From: Bacteroidales bacterium
GTDB taxonomy: Bacteria > Bacteroidota > Bacteroidia > Bacteroidales > UBA932
NCBI GenBank assembly: GCA_017469845.1
Contig: JAFUFP010000031.1
Coordinates: 1 to 32,793, forward strand
Reading direction: 5' to 3'
DNA length: 32,793 bases
Made by a program: the position numbers and the translations under genes. Numbering within the stretch: the stretch's first letter is position 1; every line of letters begins with the position of its first letter. The notes under the pieces were generated by a model. The model saw only the letters and a program-made list of their open reading frames with translations, searched no databases and had not been told where the DNA came from. This document shows, piece by piece, positions 23,008 to 32,655 of this stretch.

Positions 23008-24972
23008 TTATTCCTGGATAGGGTTCTTGACAAGACTGTTCTTGTCGTAGGAAGGAATCGCCTGATAGTAGCTGAGGTTGCTGAATGAGGCTAGTCCCGG
23101 ACGTCTGTCAACATCGTATCCGTATTCATTTGCACGTACGAAGATGTACTTGGCTTCATTGTTCTGCAGAACAACGATGGGGATGAGAGCATGCTTGCGT
23201 CCTCCGGTAGGATTGCTGGCAAGGTCACGTTCCTGATTGAAGAATGCACGGCGGCGCCATAGTGTTGCGGGATAGTCGTCTTCGAATGCGAGTTCGATAC
23301 GGCGTTCCTTCATCACGTTCTCGATCGTGGCGTCCTTCTGGTCCTGGAAGTATGCACGACGGCGGATCTGGTTCAGGATGGTCTTGGACTGTCCTGCGTT
23401 AGTTCCGCCCTTCTCCACGAGGGCTTCGCACAAGTTCAGAAGAATCTCAGTGTAGCGGATATCGCACCAAGGCGTCTGTGAGTAGGTATTGACCTTGTTG
23501 TAGTTCAAGAATTTACGGAGGCCGAAGCCGGTCGTGTACCAAGAGCCGTCATTGGTGTTGCCCATCCAGAAGAAGGCGGAGTAGTCATCACGGGTGGGAC
23601 CACCCAATGCGTAGTAGGTGACTCCGTTCAGTTCCTCTGAAGGATTCGACTCGTCGTAGATGGCGAGATCGCCGTTGCTCTTCCAGATACCGCCCTGGAT
23701 GTTGATGTCGATGCCGCGGAAATGGATTCCCGGGTAAACCACCGATGCCTTGAACCTGGCGTCCTTGTTCTCGAAGGGATCGTAGGGATGGTCGTACTTG
23801 ATGAAGTCGATACCCTTGATTATGGTCTTTCCTGCGGCGAGTGAAGGAGTGGAAACGTAGTTCTTTTCAGCTCCGTCCTTGCGGGTCTTGATCGTTCCGT
23901 CAACGGCACCGAAAGATGCGTCATAGTCATCGTATGCGTCGACCATGTCGAGAGTGACGTTGTAGCGGCCCCATCTCCAGATCTGGGTTATGACCTCACG
24001 GGTCTGGTAAGGGGAATTCTGAAGATCGAAGTAGCCGTTGGTGTCGGTACTCGTACCGGTTTCATAGCTGCGTCCGAAGATGAACTCCTCGTTGTGGCGC
24101 TCAAGGAACAGGTCGGAGTAGTTCTTTATCGCTTCTTCGACATTGGCGGGTTCGGGTTTGTAGAGGGAGAATTTCCCGGAGTTCACGATCTGCTGGCAAG
24201 CGTCTATGCACTGGTCATAGTAACCGTTGGCATCCGAAGGGTCCATGTAGGCGAGTTTCTTTGAAACGGCCTCGTAGGTGGAAGCGATGGGCGCCTGGTT
24301 CCAATACTTGCAAAGAGAAGCTGCCCAGAGAGCGACGCGGGACTTCAGACCGAGAGCCGCCCACTTGGTGGCGCGGTAGATACCGCTCTTGCGCTCAGCC
24401 GGGAGAAGGGATATGGCCTTGTCAAGTTCACTGAGAATGAAATCCCAGGTATCCTTTTCAGTGCTCCTGGCGATGTACAGTCCTTCATTCTCGCCTCCGT
24501 CGAATTTGTCATCCAGAGGTTCGGTGACGATGGGGACTCCGCCGTATACGCGGGCAGATCCGAAATAGTAGTATGCGCGGACGAAAATGGCTTCACCCAG
24601 AAGGCTGTTGTAGATCTCATCGGAAATTGACCCTCTGTCCTTCGCCTTGCCGATTTCGACGATGAAGCTGTTCACGTCCCTCATGATGGTGTAGTTCCAG
24701 AAACCGGACACTCCGCCGCCATAGGCGTTGTTGCCGTTTGGGTCATTGCAGTCTGTGGCGTTGGGTGTGCTCTGCTCTCCCGCCGCATAGGCGCCCATCG
24801 GGATGTTGACATACAGGTTTGCCATCAGCCTGTCCAGACCGGATTCGCTCGAGGTGAGGTCTTCGGCTGACATCTTGGAGAGATCGCCTTCAAGAGAGTC
24901 GAATATCTTGTCGCAGGAGACAAACCCCAAGGCAGCTACGGCAATTATGATATTGAGTATATACTTTTTCAT
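23008..24972 (-). CDS. susD: SusD/RagB family nutrient-binding lipoprotein
   Basis: This 654-residue lipoprotein has signal MKKYILNIIIAVAALGFVSC (Cys20). The N-terminal SusD-like helices follow (GLDRLMANLYVNI; AEDLTSSESG), then the TPR-like core with IFVRAYYYFGSARVYGGVPIV near residues 130-155. The C-terminal RagB/SusD region has WCDIRYTEILLNLCEALVEKGG and ILNQIRRRAYF, then ERRIELAFEDDYPATLWRRR. SusD-type proteins sit on the cell surface as the lid of the SusC pore and bind the oligosaccharide. It starts 12 nt after susC. Binding residues cannot be assigned, so the sugar is not known from this protein. Confidence 0.96.
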   Translation of the reverse strand: MKKYILNIIIAVAALGFVSCDKIFDSLEGDLSKMSAEDLTSSESGLDRLMANLYVNIPMGAYAAGEQSTPNATDCNDPNGNNAYGGGVSGFWNYTIMRDVNSFIVEIGKAKDRGSISDEIYNSLLGEAIFVRAYYYFGSARVYGGVPIVTEPLDDKFDGGENEGLYIARSTEKDTWDFILSELDKAISLLPAERKSGIYRATKWAALGLKSRVALWAASLCKYWNQAPIASTYEAVSKKLAYMDPSDANGYYDQCIDACQQIVNSGKFSLYKPEPANVEEAIKNYSDLFLERHNEEFIFGRSYETGTSTDTNGYFDLQNSPYQTREVITQIWRWGRYNVTLDMVDAYDDYDASFGAVDGTIKTRKDGAEKNYVSTPSLAAGKTIIKGIDFIKYDHPYDPFENKDARFKASVVYPGIHFRGIDINIQGGIWKSNGDLAIYDESNPSEELNGVTYYALGGPTRDDYSAFFWMGNTNDGSWYTTGFGLRKFLNYNKVNTYSQTPWCDIRYTEILLNLCEALVEKGGTNAGQSKTILNQIRRRAYFQDQKDATIENVMKERRIELAFEDDYPATLWRRRAFFNQERDLASNPTGGRKHALIPIVVLQNNEAKYIFVRANEYGYDVDRRPGLASFSNLSYYQAIPSYDKNSLVKNPIQE

Positions 24973-24984
24973 GGTTGCAGTATT

Positions 24985-27900
24985 TTAGAAATTGAGACTG
25001 ATACCTGCGCTGAAATTCTTCATGAGCGGGGCACCGGCAGTTCCGATGTAACTGTTCTGCTCACGCTCTGGATCGTAAGGTTTCAGGAGCTTGTTGCAGA
25101 AAGTGAGCAGGTTGGAACCGTTCGCATACACCCTCAATGAGCGGATATGGGCTTTCTGCAGCAACTTCGTACTGAAGGTGTAACCGATTTCAAGGCTCTT
25201 CAGACGAACGAATGTACCGTTTACGTATGTGTAGGGCTGATTCCAGCGGTAAGAAACATTGGAAGAGGTGTCATAAGCGGAAGTGGCATAAGCCAGGGCG
25301 GGCCAGAAGCCGGGAACCCATACTGTTTCGGGATCGAAAGGATCGGCCGCATATTCAGCCGTATGCCAACGGTCCATATGGTTTTCGTAGAAGGTTCCGT
25401 TTCGTCCGTAACCCATACCTCCCGACAGACCGATGTTCTTGTTCACGAGAGTGGCGGCGTTGAAGGTGATGTTGAAATCAAGATTCTTCCACCTTCCGGA
25501 GAGGATCAGACCGAACTGCAGAGGAGGATTGGTCTCTTGCCATGTGTAGTAGACATCGTTGCTGTTGATCACGCCGTCTTTGTTGCGGTCTTCGATCTTG
25601 TACATACCGGGCAACATGTTCTGCATATTGCCGTAGAGTATGTTGGAGTTGTTGATCTCATTCCAGGATGTGAACTGGGGATTGCCGGACTGCCAGTGGT
25701 AGGTGCTGGAAGAACGGGCATTGGACCAACGTCCGATGGTGTTCTTGGCGTAGTAATCCGCCGAAGAATTGTATATGGCGGTTTTCTCGCTTTCCTTGTA
25801 GGTCGGACGGCTGCGTGAGTATGTGGCCGAAAGCTGCACCCTGTAGTTGAATGCACCGATCTGGTTACGGTGACTCAGGACGAGGTCGATACCGACGTTT
25901 TCACTCTTGTCGAGATTCAGTCTGGGCAGGGAGATTCCGTAGAAATCGGGGACGGTCGCAGTGGAAGCGGCGCTGATTCCCGAAGTCTTTCTCCAGAACC
26001 AATCCACACTACCGCCGATCTTTCCGTTCCAAGCCTCGAAATCGAATCCGAAGTCCATCATACGGACCCTAGTCCAGGAGAGGATGGTTTCAGGAGTGGA
26101 GTGGCTGGCGTATCCTGTGAGAGCCTGGCCGGGGTCGAACACGAATTTGCTCGTTGTGGAATAACCGGCGAGATAACCATAGGCCGAACCCTGTGACTGA
26201 CCGGTCATACCGTCCGACCAACGGAGTTTGAAGTTGTTGACTTTCGGGAGGATAGCCTTGAAGAACGGCTCCTCTGAAACACGCCAACCGAGGGAATATG
26301 AAGGGAAGAATCCCCAGCGATGACCGGGAGCGTAGAGGTATGTACCGTCATAACGTCCCATCAGCTCGACCAGGTATTTGCCCTTGTAATCGTAATTCAG
26401 ACGGCCGATGTAACCTGCCGAAGCGCTGGAAGAACGGGTTCCGCTGTTGGAGTCCTCCGATTCCACACCCTGGGAAACCGTGTCGTGCGTATAGAAATCA
26501 AGGTATTTACGGCTGGCACCCAATGACCTGATGGTATTAATGGTGGTTTCTGCAGCGAGAGTCGCATTCAGGTGATGGTCCTGAGCGAAAGTCTTCGTGT
26601 AGGTTGCCTGTACTCTTCCGTAGTATTTGAGGTACTGGTTCCAGGACTCGGAGTATGAAGGTTCATCCTTGTTGTCCTGCGCGTACTCATCAGTGTCATA
26701 ATAATACAGATGAATGGGGAGTATGAGCTGGCTGTTTTTCCTTTCAACAACGTCGAAAGCACCGGAAGCCTGAAGGGTAAGTCCCTTGAGGAACGGAGCC
26801 TCGTACTTTAGGTCAAGGTTGTTGCGGACTGTAATGTCCTTGTCCTTTTTGGAACCCGCCACATCCGGGATGAGGAGGGCGACGATATTACGCTTTCCGT
26901 TCAATGACCAGTGGTCGGGATTGTTGAGGGGATGGACCGGGATGGTACGGTCGGCATCGAGTACATAGTGCAGAGCGTTCTGCACAGTGTTGCCCCAAGG
27001 CATCTCCTGCCCGACGTAAGTGATCTGGGACTGGTAGCTCAGGGAAAGATCCTGGGTGAGCTTGGTGGTGAAGTTGCCTGTGAATCCGTAGCGGTAGTAA
27101 TCACCGGTCTTGGCGGTATAGATGGCATCCTGATGGGTGTAGTTGGCGCTCAGGTAATACTGCGTCTGCTGCGTACCGCCCCTTACCGACAGATTGTGCA
27201 CCTGGGAGAAAGAAGCTTTCTTGTACACTGCGTCGAAATAACTGAAATCCACATAACCGGGGTCTCCGTTGCGGTAGTGCTTGATCAGTTCATCAGAGTA
27301 GAGGACGGGTTTTCTGGAGTTGCGGTAAATTTCATTGGTCATCTCCAGATATGTCGCCACATCAACCTCTTTGGGGAGGGCTGTAGGAACACCGAAGGTA
27401 AGAGTGTTGGAGTAGCTTATGCTCGGCCTTCCGACCTGTCCCTTCTTTGTGGTCACGAGGATGACACCGTTCTGGGCACCGAGTCCATAGATTGAGGCGG
27501 ATGCGTCTTTGAGGACCGTGATGCTCTCGATGTCTTCGGGGTTCAGTTCACCTAGTGCGGCGGTTGATGAGCTGTTGTTATCGACCCAACCATAGTACTG
27601 GCGGCTTCTTGACTGACGCGCCACACCGTCGATAATCACAAGAGGTGCTCCGTAACCGCGGAGGCTCATCTCCTGGTCGAACCAACCGACGTTACCCGAC
27701 TGCTGGCGGATCTGAAGTCCCGGGACCTTACCCTGTAGGGAGGAAACCAGGTCCGATTGTTTGGTGGCGGTGATGTCTTCCGACTGGATGTTCGTGATTG
27801 CGGAAGTGAGGGAAGCTTTCTTCTGCGTTCCGTAACCGACGATGACGGTTTCATCCAGCGTGGTACTCTCTTCGGCCAAAGTTATGGTCATCGAAGAGGA

Positions 27901-28170
27901 ATTGGCTTTTACCTGGAGGGTCTCGTAGCCGATTGCTGAAACGGTCAAGTCCGTACCCATTGGAACCGCGATGGAGAAGTTACCGTCAATATCCGTGGCA
28001 ACTCCATTCGTGGTGCCCGTTTGAAGGACCGCCGCACCGATAACCGGCTGCTTTTCGGAATCGATGACCGTACCTTTCACGGTAATCGTGTTCTGCGCCA
28101 AGGTCAGCGGGATGCATAGAAGAATGCCGCATATCGTCGACACAAGGCGCATGAGGGATGATTGTTTCAT
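24985..28170 (-). CDS. susC: SusC/RagA TonB-dependent oligosaccharide transporter
   Basis: This 1061-residue protein has signal peptide to about residue 26 (LTLAQ). I chose ATG 28170 because the signal starts MKQSSLMRLV; a second ATG lies at 28179. A carboxypeptidase-regulatory-like domain spans about residues 29-102 (GTVIDSEKQPVIGAAV). The TonB-box/plug follows (LDETVIVGYGTQKKASLTSAI, about 105-125; SLRGYGAPLVIIDGVARQ), then a 22-strand barrel ending MKNFSAGISLNF with terminal Phe. SusC forms the outer-membrane pore paired with SusD and is powered by TonB. It is the first gene of the operon and divergent from the HTCS gene. It is the best evidence that this is a polysaccharide-utilisation locus. 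Confidence 0.96.
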   Translation of the reverse strand: MKQSSLMRLVSTICGILLCIPLTLAQNTITVKGTVIDSEKQPVIGAAVLQTGTTNGVATDIDGNFSIAVPMGTDLTVSAIGYETLQVKANSSSMTITLAEESTTLDETVIVGYGTQKKASLTSAITNIQSEDITATKQSDLVSSLQGKVPGLQIRQQSGNVGWFDQEMSLRGYGAPLVIIDGVARQSRSRQYYGWVDNNSSSTAALGELNPEDIESITVLKDASASIYGLGAQNGVILVTTKKGQVGRPSISYSNTLTFGVPTALPKEVDVATYLEMTNEIYRNSRKPVLYSDELIKHYRNGDPGYVDFSYFDAVYKKASFSQVHNLSVRGGTQQTQYYLSANYTHQDAIYTAKTGDYYRYGFTGNFTTKLTQDLSLSYQSQITYVGQEMPWGNTVQNALHYVLDADRTIPVHPLNNPDHWSLNGKRNIVALLIPDVAGSKKDKDITVRNNLDLKYEAPFLKGLTLQASGAFDVVERKNSQLILPIHLYYYDTDEYAQDNKDEPSYSESWNQYLKYYGRVQATYTKTFAQDHHLNATLAAETTINTIRSLGASRKYLDFYTHDTVSQGVESEDSNSGTRSSSASAGYIGRLNYDYKGKYLVELMGRYDGTYLYAPGHRWGFFPSYSLGWRVSEEPFFKAILPKVNNFKLRWSDGMTGQSQGSAYGYLAGYSTTSKFVFDPGQALTGYASHSTPETILSWTRVRMMDFGFDFEAWNGKIGGSVDWFWRKTSGISAASTATVPDFYGISLPRLNLDKSENVGIDLVLSHRNQIGAFNYRVQLSATYSRSRPTYKESEKTAIYNSSADYYAKNTIGRWSNARSSSTYHWQSGNPQFTSWNEINNSNILYGNMQNMLPGMYKIEDRNKDGVINSNDVYYTWQETNPPLQFGLILSGRWKNLDFNITFNAATLVNKNIGLSGGMGYGRNGTFYENHMDRWHTAEYAADPFDPETVWVPGFWPALAYATSAYDTSSNVSYRWNQPYTYVNGTFVRLKSLEIGYTFSTKLLQKAHIRSLRVYANGSNLLTFCNKLLKPYDPEREQNSYIGTAGAPLMKNFSAGISLNF

Positions 28171-28237
28171 CTGGATCATACGATTGATAATTGATTAATA
28201 AATAAGGTATATGGTATAGCAGTGATTTCCTGTGAAA

Positions 28238-28265
28238 GCAGGTCAGCCGCTCCCGACTGACCTGC
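28238..28265. other. 9-bp stem-loop in the susC/HTCS intergenic region
   Basis: GCAGGTCAG (28238-28246) and CTGACCTGC (28257-28265) are perfect complements around a 10-nt loop. It lies in the 5' leader of susC or at the centre of the divergent promoter region. No T-run follows in either direction, so it could be an mRNA leader structure or a regulator dyad. Confidence 0.5.
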
Positions 28266-28417
28266 CGCTGCAACCCAACACTTCATCAACCCATTATAAT
28301 TAAACACAACCTTCGTTCACAAAGTTCGTGTTTAGTATATTTATGTTTTGTGCTCCACTATCATTATTGTTGTGCTCAATGTAAAACGTTTGGATTGAAT
28401 CGTCATACCGTTATGCC

Positions 28418-28458
28418 CAATCGCTATTTTTCTCCTAAATTAGAGCGATTGATCAATC
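28418..28458. promoter_or_regulatory. inverted repeat and palindrome just before the HTCS start
   Basis: CAATCGCT (28418-28425) and AGCGATTG (28444-28451) are perfect complements with an 18-nt loop. GATTGATCAATC (28447-28458) is a perfect 12-bp palindrome overlapping the right arm and ending 4 nt before the ATG. CGATTGAT (28446-28453) also occurs at 28181-28188 beside the susC start. The placement fits an operator or self-regulation site; that is inference. Confidence 0.4.
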
Positions 28459-28462
28459 CGAT

Positions 28463-31400
28463 ATGAAAAAGCTGTATTTGTTTTTTGGGGCAATATTCTC
28501 ATTCATTGCGCTTTCGTTGAGCGCACAGATCCCCTTGTCGCGCGAGGTGGAACCGGATCATCTGTCCAATCCCCATGTCAAAGCCCTTGCTGAGGATGAG
28601 GACGGTTTCATATGGGCCGGCACGTCTTTGGGACTCAACCGCTACAACGGTACCTCTTATACATATTACTTCTCTGAAGAGGGGGGTCTGAAAAATGACG
28701 ACATCACCTGGGTTCTCGCTGATACTGACGTGAGGGTATGGGTAGGGCACGAAGACGGAATACAGCTGCTGCGCGGCGGAAAGGTGGATCCGTCTTTTTA
28801 TTGCCCCGCCGGCCATATAAACTGCATGAGCCTCTTGGACGAGGGGCATCTTCTGTTCTCGACCCGTGACGGACTGTACATCCTTGACAAAAGCACGGCG
28901 GAATTCCACCCCGTATACCAGAACAGGAGGCTCTTCTTCAACATGTTCATCCGGCTTTCCGACGGGAACACCTGGATATGTGATTACGGCTCAAGAATAA
29001 ACACTCTGCTGGACAGCCGTTGGAGGGTCATAAGGGAGTTCCCGCTCATGGACGACTGCGTCGGGCCATACGAGAACGCCGACGGGGATGTGTATTTCTT
29101 TTCTTCCTCCGGCAAGGACGGATACAGAAAATATTCTTCAAGGGGAGAAGCGCTCCCTTCCGACCCCTCTTTGGATGGATTCACCCGCGGGAAGAAAGTC
29201 GCGTTCTACGTGAGGAAAGAAGGGGAACAGTTCCTGGGAATAACCGACGACGGGATATACAAGATCAATCCGGACGGGACCTTCTCCCGCAAATGGACGG
29301 AAGAAACCCTCTCCGTCTCAGTTGAATGCACTCCTTTGCTGACCGGGTCCAATTTATGGCTTGGGACTTCGAAGAACACGCTGACAAATCTTTACCAACA
29401 TTCGGAGGATCACATTCTGGATATTCCCTCCCCTTTGGCGTCGCATTATCTGAACTCCATTCATCCTTTGGGCGGCAAGGACATCATGGTCCTGACGAAT
29501 ACCGAACTGTACAGGCAGAATGTCTCTTCGAAGGAGATTACCGGAATAACGGGAGACAAGCTGGAGGGAAACCACAAGATCGGCCTCGTTCTCCACGACA
29601 GGACCGATGCGTGGTGGATCCAGATCGACAATTTTGAACTGAGGAAATATCTTTTGGACGGTGACAGGATGGTGACGGCGCTGCGTACCCCGATAGAATC
29701 CACACAGGCGATATGGGACGACGCTTCGGGAAACGTGCTCATCCTGCAGAGCGACGGAGTCCACAGGATATCCCCGGGGGGCTCGGTTACGGTCATCCCG
29801 ACAAGTTCCCATCCCGAGTTCTGGTACTGCGGACAGTTCTCTTCCGGGAGGGTGTACTTCCTCGCGAATGACGACATATGGTTCCTCGGTGAAGAAGGTC
29901 GGTTCTACCCCCTTGAATCGGATGTCCCTTCCCCCACGTGCGTATACGAAGACACCGGCGGGATATGGTGGATCGGAAGCCGCAATGACGGTCTGTGGAA
30001 ATACAACCCCAAATCAAAGGAAGCGGTGCAGGTGGATGCCGGTTTCAAGGACATCGACATGACGGTCCGTTCTGTAACGGGGGACGGTCAGGGTAACATA
30101 TGGGTGGCCCTGAGATTCGATTTCCTGAAAATCGACAAAGCCGGCACCGTCACATATTACAACAGCCCGGACAACGGATTGTCGCTCAATTATTCCAATT
30201 GCATAAGTGTTCTGGACGACGGGACACCTGTATCCGGGTCGAATTTCAGATTGCTCTACTTCCCTCAGAATGAAGTGGATCTCGCCCCGGAACCCATACC
30301 GCTGTTTTTGGACAAGGTCTTCGTAAACGGTGATGTGATAGAGGAGGAGAGCCTGGAGAACTTGAATCACCGCACCAGGCAGATTTCATTCTTTTTCTCG
30401 GGGAAGAATTTCGACCCTTACCGCAATCCGGTTTACCAGTACTTCCTTGAAGGGTACGACAAGGATTGGCTCTATGCCGGAAAGAATCTTCAGGCAAGGT
30501 ATTCGGGCGTTCTTCCCGGCGCGTACACGTTCAGGGTCCGTGTAAGACTTGACGACGGGTCCTGGAGCCCGGAAGAGTTGAGCCTCCCTCTGCGCATAAA
30601 GCCCTCGCCATGGCTTTCACTGCCGGCCTTGCTTTTGTATGCACTGCTTGCCATGGTGTTGATTTTCATGACTATGCGGCAACTCGTCAATATGAAGGTG
30701 AACCGTGAAAAACTTGAAATCTCCGAACAGGAAAAGCTTCTTCTCGAACAGATAAGCCAGGAAAGGATGAATTTCTTCACCGATGTGTCGCATGAGTTCA
30801 GAACGCCCCTTTCGTTGATTTACGGACCGGTTAGCGAACTTGAGAAATCCTCGTCCCTGTCGGAGAAAGACCGTAGACTCGTCCATATCATAGACAAGAA
30901 CTCCCAAAGGATGCTTAGGCTGACGGATCAGCTTCTGCATTTCAACCGGTCCCGTTCCAGCAGGGAAAGCCTCTCCGTCATGCGTACCGACCTTGCCGCC
31001 CTGCTGAGGCAGATGATGGAGAATTTCGCATACATGTACCAGCAGAAGTCGCTCAGGGTGTCGACGGACTTCCGCAGTGAACTTGTAGTGTACTGCGACA
31101 GGGAGAAGGTGGAGAAAATCGTCTTCAACCTGCTCAGCAACGCCATCAAGTATACTCCCGAGCATGGTGAAATCACGCTGAAGGCGGTTCTGAAGGACAA
31201 CTCGGCGGTAGTCTCAGTCTCAGATACAGGTATAGGTATATCTCCCGACAAAGCGGAAAGGATATTCGCCAGATATGAGAGGTTGGGAGAGCAGGTGGGT
31301 GGTGACCTTCCGACCGGGTTCGGCATAGGCCTCAATTACGCAAGACACCTCGCCGTCCTTCACAAAGGGACACTCGAAGTGGCCGCCAACGATCCGATCG

Positions 31401-32323
31401 GGTCTGTATTCACATTCGTTTTCCCCACAAACAAGGAAACTTACGAATCCGACGTGGTCTGGAATGAAAGTGAGTCCGCATCTTCATCCGACTCCTTCAC
31501 CCCGGCGGTCAAGGACGACGTAGCTTCCGGGGAGTACAGCGTTCTCGTGGTCGAAGACAATGCCGACATGCGGGATTATATACGCACCTTCCTTTCCGAA
31601 TGGAGCCATGTCACCATGGCCGGAAACGGGGAAGAAGCCTGGAAGTTGATACGGATCAGCAATCCCGACCTGGTCATCAGCGATGTGATGATGCCCTTCA
31701 AGGACGGGTACACCCTCTGCAAAGAAATAAAGAACGATCCCGAGTACTGCCACATCCCCGTCATTCTGCTTACTGCTAAAGCGGACATGGACAACCAGCT
31801 CCACGGGCTGGAGCTCGGGGCTGACGGCTATCTCGGAAAACCGTTCGACCCCTCGTATCTCACAGCTCTCGCGAAGAACATACTCAGCAACAGGAAGAGA
31901 ATCCAGGGGATACTGGCGGATCCTGTATCTTCCCGGGTTGTCGATCAGGCGGATATCTCGCCCCAGGACAAGACCTTCCTCTCCCGCTGCCTGCATATCA
32001 TCGATGAACATATCCAGGATGAGGAGTTCAATGTCAACACACTGTCGATGGAACTAGGCATGAGCCGCACCAGCGTGTACAACAAGATAGTCTCCTTGAC
32101 GGGCCTCTCTCCTCAAGCTTATCTGACGAATTACAGGCTAAATAAAGCGATGGATCTGCTCAATGAGCACAAGTACTACATCGGAGAAATCGCCTACAAA
32201 GTCGGATTCAGCACACATACGGGATTCTCTAGGGCATTCAGAAACAAGTTCGGGGTTTCCCCCAGCCAGTTCGCCCAGGAGCAAGGCGGTGAGGCGGAGG
32301 GGGACAATTCCTCCCGGCAATGA
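28463..32323 (+). CDS. hybrid two-component system sensor/regulator (HTCS)
   Basis: This 1286-residue one-protein two-component system has signal peptide MKKLYLFFGAIFSFIALSLSAQ. Residues about 25-620 form a periplasmic beta-propeller sensor of Reg_prop repeats (DEDGFIWAGTSLGLNRY and similar). A Y_Y_Y domain lies at about 630-705, and a transmembrane helix starts at about 717 (LPALLLYALLAMVLIFM). The histidine kinase has His777 in DVSHEFRTP and ATP-binding motifs NLLSNAIKY, DTGIGI and GFGIGL. The receiver has Asp1074 in ISDVMMPFKDG, and the AraC-type HTH ends with GFSTHTGFSRAFRNKFGVSP. It senses an oligosaccharide and turns on the divergent susC operon. All key residues are present. Confidence 0.96.
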   Translation: MKKLYLFFGAIFSFIALSLSAQIPLSREVEPDHLSNPHVKALAEDEDGFIWAGTSLGLNRYNGTSYTYYFSEEGGLKNDDITWVLADTDVRVWVGHEDGIQLLRGGKVDPSFYCPAGHINCMSLLDEGHLLFSTRDGLYILDKSTAEFHPVYQNRRLFFNMFIRLSDGNTWICDYGSRINTLLDSRWRVIREFPLMDDCVGPYENADGDVYFFSSSGKDGYRKYSSRGEALPSDPSLDGFTRGKKVAFYVRKEGEQFLGITDDGIYKINPDGTFSRKWTEETLSVSVECTPLLTGSNLWLGTSKNTLTNLYQHSEDHILDIPSPLASHYLNSIHPLGGKDIMVLTNTELYRQNVSSKEITGITGDKLEGNHKIGLVLHDRTDAWWIQIDNFELRKYLLDGDRMVTALRTPIESTQAIWDDASGNVLILQSDGVHRISPGGSVTVIPTSSHPEFWYCGQFSSGRVYFLANDDIWFLGEEGRFYPLESDVPSPTCVYEDTGGIWWIGSRNDGLWKYNPKSKEAVQVDAGFKDIDMTVRSVTGDGQGNIWVALRFDFLKIDKAGTVTYYNSPDNGLSLNYSNCISVLDDGTPVSGSNFRLLYFPQNEVDLAPEPIPLFLDKVFVNGDVIEEESLENLNHRTRQISFFFSGKNFDPYRNPVYQYFLEGYDKDWLYAGKNLQARYSGVLPGAYTFRVRVRLDDGSWSPEELSLPLRIKPSPWLSLPALLLYALLAMVLIFMTMRQLVNMKVNREKLEISEQEKLLLEQISQERMNFFTDVSHEFRTPLSLIYGPVSELEKSSSLSEKDRRLVHIIDKNSQRMLRLTDQLLHFNRSRSSRESLSVMRTDLAALLRQMMENFAYMYQQKSLRVSTDFRSELVVYCDREKVEKIVFNLLSNAIKYTPEHGEITLKAVLKDNSAVVSVSDTGIGISPDKAERIFARYERLGEQVGGDLPTGFGIGLNYARHLAVLHKGTLEVAANDPIGSVFTFVFPTNKETYESDVVWNESESASSSDSFTPAVKDDVASGEYSVLVVEDNADMRDYIRTFLSEWSHVTMAGNGEEAWKLIRISNPDLVISDVMMPFKDGYTLCKEIKNDPEYCHIPVILLTAKADMDNQLHGLELGADGYLGKPFDPSYLTALAKNILSNRKRIQGILADPVSSRVVDQADISPQDKTFLSRCLHIIDEHIQDEEFNVNTLSMELGMSRTSVYNKIVSLTGLSPQAYLTNYRLNKAMDLLNEHKYYIGEIAYKVGFSTHTGFSRAFRNKFGVSPSQFAQEQGGEAEGDNSSRQ

Positions 32324-32419
32324 AACGGAGGGGAAGGCCGGACTTCCGGAATCCTGTCAAAGCCTTCCTCTTGAAACGAAGACGCTTTTTCGGAGCGACC
32401 CGGTCATAGGGGATATATA

Positions 32420-32461
32420 CGGGCGGATGGAGAATATGCATGAACGTTTCTCGTCCGCCCG
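32420..32461 (+). terminator. long hairpin downstream of HTCS gene
   Basis: CGGGCGGA (32420-32427) pairs perfectly with TCCGCCCG (32454-32461), and GAGAA/TTCTC extends the stem inward. It is followed by AATCTTTGTTG, which is a weak T-run, so it may act in mRNA 3'-end protection rather than termination. Confidence 0.45.
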
Positions 32462-32483
32462 AATCTTTGTTGAATCCGTTTCA

Positions 32484-32513
32484 TTGGCCTTGAGGGGAAA
32501 TTTCTTACCTTGG
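32484..32513 (+). promoter_or_regulatory. promoter-like element before 32596 ORF
   Basis: TTG (32484-32486), exactly 19 nt, and TACCTTGG (32506-32513), one base off TAnnTTTG. It lies about 80 nt upstream of the signal-peptide-only ORF. Confidence 0.5.
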
Positions 32514-32595
32514 GAGGCGAAACCCGATTGTGGAGGAGAACACTCGAGCCTTTTTCCGTCCGCAGATCTCGGCTTGTGCATAAAACGCAAAAACA

Positions 32596-32655
32596 ATGAA
32601 AAAGATAATCTGCATATTGGCTTTCTCCCTTACACTTGTTTGTCTTTGTTCGTAG
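32596..32655 (+). pseudogene. lipoprotein gene stump: signal peptide then stop
   Basis: ATG at 32596 opens a 19-residue frame (MKKIICILAFSLTLVCLCS) that is a textbook lipoprotein signal, closely like that of the lipoprotein at 9277. It stops at TAG exactly where the lipidated Cys and mature protein would begin. The next in-frame codons soon hit TAA, and no mature domain is visible in any frame nearby. A promoter-like element stands upstream. It is most likely the remnant of a decayed lipoprotein gene; a true 19-residue peptide is possible but less likely. Confidence 0.5.

Noticed and set aside
25147..25818. 223-aa + strand ORF inside susC
   Set aside because: Antisense to susC with no features of its own; shadow frame.
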